This document shows positions 57,053 to 64,000 of a stretch of 64,000 nucleotides of DNA, piece after piece. The notes beneath the pieces were generated by a model, which did no database searches, was not told the DNA's origin, and worked only from the letters and a program-made list of their open reading frames with translations. The translations under genes and the position numbers were made by a program. Source of the DNA: Corallium rubrum (Eukaryota; Cnidaria; Anthozoa; Scleralcyonacea; Coralliidae); NCBI GenBank assembly GCA_964035015.1, contig OZ036006.1:10502151-10566150 (forward strand), read 5' to 3'. Numbering within the stretch: position 1 is the stretch's first letter; every line of letters begins with the position of its first letter.

Positions 57053-59260
57053 ATGAGTAGCGATTTCTCAAAACAATTCAAAACTTTTTCTGAAAAAAGG
57101 GGTTTTAAAATGGCATTTTTAAATGTTATTAGCTTACCAAAAAAATTTGATGAGATCAATTTAACCATATCTAACAAATCCCTTGACATACTTGCCCTTA
57201 ATGAAACTCGATTAGATTCTTCAATACCAGATGGTATATGATTCACATTGACGGGTACGATGTTATTAGAAAAGATAGATCCAGAAAAGATGGTGGAGTC
57301 TGTATCTATCTTCGCAACACAATCAACCATCATATTCGACAAGATATTGTACCATCTGGTATTGAAGCTGTCTGTCTAGAAATAAATAAACCACATAGTC
57401 TGCCTTTTGTGGTTTTCACAGTTTATAGACCACCAAATGCAGCATCAGAATTTTTTGATCATTTTGAAAATTTATTACAAGCTATTGACAATGAAAATAA
57501 AGAAATCTATCTTCTGGGTGATCTTAATTGTGACCTAATGAAGCCTAATCCTGATCACCCAACAAAGAAATTAAAATCTCTGTTTGAGGTATACCAATTA
57601 TCTCAGCTAATTAATGAACCTACACGGGTAACAGTGACGTCTGCTACACTCATTGATCATTTTATTACAAATAAGCCTGAAACGATTTCAAATAGTGGTG
57701 TTATCCACACTGGAATAAGCGATCACAGTCTCATTTATGCTATAAGGAAGATTAATATCACCCAGAAAAATCAAGAAAATATTATTGAAATTAGGAATAT
57801 AAAAAAATTTAATGAACACCAATTTCTTCAAGACCTATCACTACAACTCTGGGACTATGTTTATTTCTTTGGAGATAATCCAAATAGTATGTGGGAGATT
57901 TCTAGAAGTCCTGGATAAGCATGCTCCTCTTCAACGTAAAAAAGTAAAATAAAAAAGAGTCCCATGGATTAATAGTAATATCAAAAAATTAATAAACGAA
58001 AGAGACAAATTAAAAAGAAAAGCAACAATTACTAAACCTGAAAGTGATTGGGAAGACTATAAAAAAGCAAGAAATTTTACAAACACACAATTAAGGCAAG
58101 CCAAGAAAGAATACTATTCCAAGAAAATTTCAGTTTTAAAACATGATCCAAAAGCTGCTTGGAGGTCTATAAATGGTTTACAGGGCAGACATAATAGGCA
58201 AACGAAAGTAAATGAACTAAACATTAATGAGAAAAAGTTGACTAATCCCAAAGACATTGCTGAGAGTTTTAATTAATATTTTTCAATGATTGGAACAAAC
58301 CTAGCTGATAAAATTGATTCAACAGACTGTCTTTTTGAGCAATATCTAAAAGAAACTAGATCTGAATTTACTGCATTCAAACCAGTCACTGTAAACCATG
58401 TTTGTCATTTACTATCGAAACTTTCAAGCTGCAAGGCTACAGGCATTGATAAAATTTCAAGTAAAATTATTAAAATTGCAGCACCAATAATTTCTAGCTC
58501 ATTAACATATATTTTTAATCAAGCAATTACTTTATGCACTTTTCCAAGTGATTGGAAATTGGCAAGAGTGATCCCACTGTTTAAAAGTGGCAAGCGAAAT
58601 TTGCCTGGAAATTATCGTCCTATTTCGGTGCTGCCTGCTATTAGCAAAGTTATGGAACGTATCATTTATAATCAATTATATGAATATTTGTCAACAAATA
58701 ACCTGCTCTCTGAACACCAATTTGGTTTTCGTAAGTTCCACTCCACAGCTACAGCACTTCTAGACTGTACCAATAATTGGTATGTAAACATGGACAGAAA
58801 ATTGTTCAATCTAGTAGTTTTTATAGACCTAAAGAAGGCCTTTGACACCGTTAACCATCAAATTTTATTAGAAAAATTATTACTGTATGGAAGCAAAGGC
58901 CAGGCATTATCATTAATCAAATCATATCTCAATGAACGAACACAAAAATGTGATATAAATGGGTTTATTTCAGAAGAACGTGGCGTAAAATGTGGAGTAC
59001 CCCACGGCTCTATTTTAGGACGATTGCTATTTTTAATTTACATAAACGATTTATCATCATGTTTAAATCAAACAAAACCCAGGTTGTTTGCTGATGACAC
59101 AAACATTACAGCGGCTGGCGAATCAATAAATGATATTGAAATTGCAGTGAATTCTGATTTAGTAAACTTATGAAAATGGCTAATAGCAAACAAACTCAGC
59201 TTAAATGTGGCAAAAACAGAATTTATTCTTATTGGAACTAAACCTATGCTTAATAAAATT
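57053..59260 (+). pseudogene. LINE-B ORF2, 5' part (endonuclease and RT), broken
   Basis: It starts with ATG at 57053 (MSSDFSKQFKTF). Endonuclease motifs: NETRLD, GDLNCD, and SDHSLIYA. Frameshifts occur near 57238 and 57890, and in-frame stops fall near 57950, 58275 and 59173. The RT fingers/palm motifs are YRPISVLP, FIDLKKAFD and FADDT, but PQG has become PHG and the following GP is GR. Reading continues past the last stop as KWLIANKLSLNVAKTEF until LINE-C interrupts it at about 59260. Confidence 0.85.
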
Positions 59261-62200
59261 GGTGAGCGGTAATGGCGTGCGGACGTGTTGTCCATAGCTG
59301 GGCAGCACTATCCGTATTACTTCTATTTTTGCTGTATTTTTGTAACTCCAATGTAATTGATGATGACGATAATGATGATGCATCTAATCTACGTTTGTTG
59401 CCTGAAGAAAATCATACTTCGAAGACTCGGCAAAATTGCACTAAGGCATCGTCTGGCAGGAAGAAATATCTCTCAAGTAGAGTCTCATATTATTCAAACG
59501 GAATCAGCTCATTTAACCTTGGCCGAGTTCCGCTACTCGTATGTGGTGATATATCACCAAACCCAGGACCGAAGGTGAAACAAGTGGTACCAAAATACCC
59601 TTGTAAAGAATGTGGAAAGAACGTCCGAAACAACCAGGACGCCATATTGTGTTCTTGCTGCGAGACTTGGTCACACGCGAAGTGTCTTCATCTAACCAAA
59701 CAGTCGTTTCAGTATTATTTACTTCATCCAGATATCGAATGGACGTGTACTTTCTGTGCCTTACCAAAATTTGACGATACTATTTTTTACAATGAACACG
59801 AAATGGAGCGCCCTGCAGCTGAAGCTGAAGTAAATTATTTGGACATTGAGGGAGAAGCACAGCCTCACATTCAACAAGTAAGAAATGATTATAATAAAAA
59901 TTGTATAATAGCCAGCCTGAATGTTAATAGTCTGCCAAACAAATTTGAAGAAATAAGAGAATGGCTTCTAAACAAGGCGTTTGATATACTGCTAATTCAA
60001 GAAACTAAGATTGATAAAACTTTTCCGAACTCCCAATTCAACGTGGATGATTACAAACTATTTCGACGGGACAGAGTAAAAGGAGGAGGCGGTGTAGCAG
60101 CTTTCATACACAACAGCATAATAGCAGTAAGGAAACCAGTAAAGTGTAGCTCGGTAGAAACCCTACTCATAGATATAAATATCGGACAGAGAAAATTGGC
60201 ACTGATCTGCGCGTATAAACCACCATCTATCGACAACACCACGTTTACTTCAGAAATTTCGTCCGTTTTAGACATTGCCACAACAATATCTGACAATGTT
60301 ATATGTATTGGAGACCTTAACTGCGATCTATTAAATCCACTACGCAACAATAAAGAAGGAAGATGTCTTTTAGACATATGCGACATCTATGATTTAGATT
60401 CCGTAATTAATATACCTACGCGAGTGTCAGCAAACCGAGCATCATGTATTGATGTTATTCTAACCAATGTACCAGGATTTCTAAAAGACTCTGGTATAAT
60501 CGAAACGGGCCTGAGTGATCATAATTTGGTTTACGCCGTACTAAATAAAAAACTACAACATCCGAAGGCAATTACAATTAGAACACGATCATTTAAGCAA
60601 TTCGATCAAAAATCTTTCCTGAAAGACCTTGCAATGGTTCCATTTTCTGTAGCGTACACTTTCGACGATCCAGACGATGTTTACTGGTGCTGGGAAAAAC
60701 TTTATTCACAAGCACTTAACGATCATGCCCCAATAAAGTCTTTTAAGAAGCGCATATCAATTAACTCCAAGTTGATAACAGCAGAAATACGTCAAGCCAT
60801 GAGGGAACGTGATAAACTCAAGAAAAAGTTTAATAAAACACGAAACGCGGAAGACTGGAATAACTACCGAATAAAACGCAATAGAGTAGTCAGCATGCGA
60901 AGACGAGCTGTACAAAAACATTTTCAAAATCTTTGTGCAGACAAAAACGTTGATCAACGGAAATTTTGGAACACGATAAAACCTTATATCAATTCGCGAA
61001 AAAACACGAACAGGGGAAATAATGGAATTGTACTAAAAGAAAACAATAAAATCATTAGGGACCAACAAGAAGTAGCAGAGTGTTTAAACACATATTTCTC
61101 AAGTTCAACCAAACCTAACGATCTCACCCAGGCTTATCCAAACCCAGATATGTCAGAAATACAAAAGAATCTAGGTGATATAGAAACCTTGACCTTAGAA
61201 AAATCAAAACCGGAAGAGGTGTTCGAAATTATGAAAGACATTAAACCAAGAAAAGCGACGGGGTGTGACCTAATTCCCCCACGCGCAATAAAAGAATCAG
61301 CAGAAGTCCTGTGCACACCTTTTAGCACTTTGTTTAATTACATATTAGATATCGGTACAATACCTAGCCAGTGGAAACTTGGAGAAATCACACCGGCTTA
61401 CAAAAAATTATCCCAATTAGACAAAATAAATTATCGACCACTAACTATTTTATCAGCGTTATCAAAGGTTTTTGAGACACTCATTCATAAACGCATGAGT
61501 CCACATTTTGAAGAGATCTATCACAAGTATGTATTTGCATATCGAAAATATCACGGGTGCGAAACAGCTATATTAAGTCTAACAGAACAATGGAGAAAAG
61601 AACTAGACAAACAGAAAGTTGTCGGACTTGTCTCAATGGATTTGTCAAAAGCATTTGACTCCATGCCGCACGATCTTCTTATATTGAAACTACAGGAATA
61701 TGGTGTCGATGGAAAAACGTTAAGCTTGATTAAAAATTACCTCTCCAATCGATACCAAAGAGTGAAACTAAACGATAAGTATTCAACATGGCAAAAGTTA
61801 TCAAAAGGTGTCCCACAAGGGACAATCTTGGGACCATTGCTGTTTAACATCTTCATGAATGACTTAACGTATACAATTAAACAGTGCGCTCTAAGTACAT
61901 ATGCAGATGACACACAAATATTTCACACTGAAAAAGATCTGACAAAATTAAAACTTGCTATAGACAGCGATTTACGTCGCGCCGATGCATGGTTTGACCA
62001 AAACAGAATGAAGAGAAACGCGGCAAAATATCAGGCAATGATTATTGGCAAAACCAAGGAGCCCATCAAGTTCCAAACCGGAGATGGAGATATTCCAACA
62101 ACTAACGAAATTGAACTTCTAGGAGTAACAATCGATGACAAACTAAAATTCGAGGGACAAGTCAGCAAAATATGCAGAAAAGTTAATCAAAAAATATCTG

Positions 62201-62885
62201 TCTTGAAACGTATGAAGAAGATGTTGCCGATTGAAGTAAAAAAGGACCTATATCGCGCATTTATTCTACCGCATTTTACATACTGCTCTGAAACATGGCA
62301 TAATTGCAGTAAAAGATGTGCAACAAAGCTGGAAAAACTTAATGAACGGGCCATCCGCCTCGTATTCAACGATAGAAACACATCATATGAAACTCTCTTA
62401 AAGAACATGGGGCTTTTAACGCTCTCAAACGAACGGCTCTGTAAAATAGTAAAAACTGTCTTTAATGCTTTAACCAACTCAAGGTCTCCTACTACAATAC
62501 AAGAACTACTATCAAAGCGCAATTCTCACTACGATCTTCGAGGATCGAACATACTAGAACTTCCTAAAGTACAAACAACAACATATGGACTAAAATCATG
62601 GCGCTACACTGCTGTGAAACTTTGGAACTCACTGCCAGAACCTGCGAGAGAAACAAATAATTTTAATTTATTTATCAAATTGATACGAAACTTGGACGCA
62701 GAATAAATCAAATACTTTACATTATTTATTATATAGAACAAATTTCTGAAAATTTATAATAGATTAGTATTTTATAGTTTATAGTAGTTATATTTTTATC
62801 TAAATAGTGGCATGCCTGTAAACTAGCTGGATTAGCTAAGCGCATTTGATCACTTTAAATAAAATTGTATTGTATTGTATTGTAT
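59261..62885 (+). mobile_element. LINE-C: intact CR1/L2-type retrotransposon nested in LINE-B
   Basis: It starts about 11 bp before the ATG at 59272 and ends in an AT-rich 3' UTR with an AAATAAAA signal-like word and a (TTGTA)n tail at about 62863-62885. On both sides LINE-B RT coding sequence continues in order (TEFILIGTKPML before, EDKPIKQVSQYKVLGV after), which proves nesting. The minimal 5' UTR suggests mild 5' truncation. Confidence 0.9.
59272..62706 (+). CDS. LINE-C single ORF: 2A-like/PHD/endonuclease/RT polyprotein
   Basis: This single 1144-codon frame would supply both the nucleic-acid/chromatin-binding and copying functions. Order: a hydrophobic N-terminal segment (about residues 10-27, SVLLLFLLYF), the 2A-like motif GDISPNPGP (92-100), a C4HC3 PHD finger (about 111-163, CKEC, CSCC, H, C, CTFC), APE endonuclease (E244, D348/N350, S415-D416-H417) and RT with D790 in SMDLSKAFD, GVPQG (846-850) and YADD (877-880), then the CR1-type C-terminus. 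Known 2A consensus has Glu where this copy has Ser (D-I-S-P-NPGP), so ribosome skipping may be weak or absent. All catalytic residues and the whole frame are intact, unlike the host LINE-B. It ends TAA at 62704-62706. Confidence 0.92.
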   Translation: MACGRVVHSWAALSVLLLFLLYFCNSNVIDDDDNDDASNLRLLPEENHTSKTRQNCTKASSGRKKYLSSRVSYYSNGISSFNLGRVPLLVCGDISPNPGPKVKQVVPKYPCKECGKNVRNNQDAILCSCCETWSHAKCLHLTKQSFQYYLLHPDIEWTCTFCALPKFDDTIFYNEHEMERPAAEAEVNYLDIEGEAQPHIQQVRNDYNKNCIIASLNVNSLPNKFEEIREWLLNKAFDILLIQETKIDKTFPNSQFNVDDYKLFRRDRVKGGGGVAAFIHNSIIAVRKPVKCSSVETLLIDINIGQRKLALICAYKPPSIDNTTFTSEISSVLDIATTISDNVICIGDLNCDLLNPLRNNKEGRCLLDICDIYDLDSVINIPTRVSANRASCIDVILTNVPGFLKDSGIIETGLSDHNLVYAVLNKKLQHPKAITIRTRSFKQFDQKSFLKDLAMVPFSVAYTFDDPDDVYWCWEKLYSQALNDHAPIKSFKKRISINSKLITAEIRQAMRERDKLKKKFNKTRNAEDWNNYRIKRNRVVSMRRRAVQKHFQNLCADKNVDQRKFWNTIKPYINSRKNTNRGNNGIVLKENNKIIRDQQEVAECLNTYFSSSTKPNDLTQAYPNPDMSEIQKNLGDIETLTLEKSKPEEVFEIMKDIKPRKATGCDLIPPRAIKESAEVLCTPFSTLFNYILDIGTIPSQWKLGEITPAYKKLSQLDKINYRPLTILSALSKVFETLIHKRMSPHFEEIYHKYVFAYRKYHGCETAILSLTEQWRKELDKQKVVGLVSMDLSKAFDSMPHDLLILKLQEYGVDGKTLSLIKNYLSNRYQRVKLNDKYSTWQKLSKGVPQGTILGPLLFNIFMNDLTYTIKQCALSTYADDTQIFHTEKDLTKLKLAIDSDLRRADAWFDQNRMKRNAAKYQAMIIGKTKEPIKFQTGDGDIPTTNEIELLGVTIDDKLKFEGQVSKICRKVNQKISVLKRMKKMLPIEVKKDLYRAFILPHFTYCSETWHNCSKRCATKLEKLNERAIRLVFNDRNTSYETLLKNMGLLTLSNERLCKIVKTVFNALTNSRSPTTIQELLSKRNSHYDLRGSNILELPKVQTTTYGLKSWRYTAVKLWNSLPEPARETNNFNLFIKLIRNLDAE

Positions 62886-63522
62886 CAATTAAAAATTACT
62901 ATTGAAGACAAACCGATAAAACAAGTTTCCCAATACAAAGTTCTGGGTGTTATTGTTGATGAAAATTTATAACACAGACAGTATATGTAAGAAAATATCA
63001 TCAGGCTTATTTGCTTTGAAACAAGTAAAAGAATTTACTGATCAAAAGACTCTAAAGTGTTTATACAATTCATTAATTCAACCTTATTTCAATTATTGTT
63101 GCGAAGTTTGGAATGTTTTCGGTGAGACCCAATCCAAACGTTTGCAAAAACTGCAAAACAGAGCAGCACGTATTATAGCAAATATGCCTAATGAAACTAA
63201 TCAACAAACTGCCTTAAGTGCTTTGGAATGGGAACCTTAACAAACACAGCGTCTAAAAGCCAAAGCAAAAATGATGTTCAAAGTTCTGAACAATATGGGG
63301 CCAAATTCCCTCCATGAGTTATTTACATACAAAGACGAACTGTTTCACTATAATCTTCGCGAAAGTCACAGCTCAGTTTGTTTGCCGAAGCCACGCACAA
63401 ACTGCATGAAAAAGAGTTTTATGTTTGACGGAGCTGCGTTATGGAACTCCCTACCACCTGACTTAAGAAAAAGTAAAACACGGTCCTATTTTGAAAGAAA
63501 AATCGCGACTCATGCTTTCTAA
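62886..63522 (+). pseudogene. LINE-B ORF2, 3' part
   Basis: It resumes the RT thumb/C-terminal region: KQVSQYKVLGVIVDENL, a frameshift and stop near 62970, then DSICKKISSG, LQKLQNRAARII, a TAA at 63238-63240 and finally GAALWNSLPPDLRKS. It matches the C-terminal region of LINE-A (LQKLQNRAARVI, GAELWNNLP). Confidence 0.85.
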
Positions 63523-63741
63523 CTAAATTTTGTAAATATAGAAACCGTATTTTTGTAATGTTATATAACTGTATTATACTACTATTTGTTATTAACTGTA
63601 TTACTATATAATATTTCTTGTATTTGTATTTTAATTTTACACGCCTATCGTGGAAATCAGCATTTGCTGACGATATTAGCGTGGTTAAATAAAGTTATTC
63701 ATTCATTCATTCATTCATTCATTCATTCATTCATTCATTCA

Positions 63742-64000
63742 TTTGTTGTGATTTGTTGCGATTTGTTGTGATTTGTTGTGATTTGTTGCGATTTGTTGCG
63801 ATTTGTTGTGATTTGTTGCGATTTGTTGCGATTTGTTGTGATTTGTTGCGATTTGTTGCGATTTGTTGCGATTTGTTGCGACTTGTGATTTGTTGCGATT
63901 TGCTTCGATTTGTTGTGATTTGTTGCGATTTGTTGTGATTTGTTGCGATTTGTTGTGATTTGTTGTGATTTGTTGCGATTTGTTGTGATTTGTTGCGATT
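63742..64000 (+). repeat. 10-bp satellite array, right block (continues past window)
   Basis: GATTTGTTG[C/T] monomers resume directly after the (ATTC)n tail of LINE-B and run to the end of the window, so LINE-B is an insertion into the array and not its boundary. Confidence 0.96.

Larger units (their letters stand above)
55461..63741 (+). mobile_element. LINE-B: decayed CR1/L2-type retrotransposon split by LINE-C
   Basis: LINE-B occupies 55461-59260 and 62886-63741. It has a degenerate esterase-type ORF1, a degenerate ORF2 and an (ATTC)n tail (about 63700-63741) that joins the satellite at ATTTGTTG. Several frameshifts and stops show it is long dead. Its ORF2 is related to LINE-A (ILALNETRLD versus ILAINETKLD) but is a distinct subfamily. 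Without LINE-C it is about 4.65 kb, close to full length. Confidence 0.88.

Overview
The window comes from an animal genome, most likely an anthozoan cnidarian such as a stony coral. This is inferred from style: compact GT-AG introns packed with small DNA-transposon derivatives, recurrent TACATGTA/TACTGTAC words, and CR1/L2-type LINEs with PHD or esterase modules. There is no bacterial gene organisation, and most open frames here are repeat artefacts. ATG-less frames opened by TTG or GTG were not treated as genes.

Left third (1-21.4 kb): the 5' two thirds of a dystrobrevin-like gene on the minus strand. I reconstructed it from thirteen exons, twelve of them carrying coding sequence, whose splice phases all fit. 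The start codon is at 19408. The protein then runs through the dystrophin-family EF-hand regions and the ZZ zinc finger and leaves the window at base 1. The syntrophin-binding and coiled-coil parts would lie beyond the left edge. A candidate untranslated first exon and a CpG-rich promoter with an NRF-1-like word lie at 21.18-21.45 kb. The introns hold four hAT-like MITEs with 8-bp target duplications (two nested), a pogo/Tigger derivative with a transposase remnant, fold-back elements, a 5S-rRNA-derived SINE, tRNA-like SINE units in a tandem/inverted arrangement, a dispersed ~100-bp TTAAC-bounded repeat family, and several simple-sequence tracts.

Middle (21.6-26.5 kb): a 1-kb hAT-like element, then a 20-bp satellite split by a 964-bp pogo/Tigger-like MITE, then a 44-bp hairpin-forming minisatellite.

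Right (26.5-64 kb): a very large array of a 10-bp satellite, GATTTGTTG followed by C or T. About 26 kb is visible and it runs off the right edge. A 200-base N gap lies at 35466-35665. Two LINE insertions interrupt the array, both sense on the + strand. LINE-A (32.16-35.19 kb) is 5'-truncated but keeps an intact 918-codon endonuclease-reverse transcriptase frame. LINE-B (55.46-63.74 kb) is decayed, with an esterase-type ORF1 and a broken ORF2. It is itself split by LINE-C (59.26-62.89 kb), which has an intact 1144-codon frame with a hydrophobic N-terminus, 2A-like motif, PHD finger, endonuclease and RT.

The most unusual object is the 10-bp satellite. Its monomers come in two main states (C or T at position 10) that form a binary-like pattern, and long identical patterns recur kilobases apart, which shows higher-order duplication. 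Because 10 is not a multiple of 3 and the minus strand has no stop word in any phase, the array creates a frame-invariant antisense ORF of 4,790 codons. I read that as an artefact, not a gene. I found no defence, CRISPR or operon-like system.
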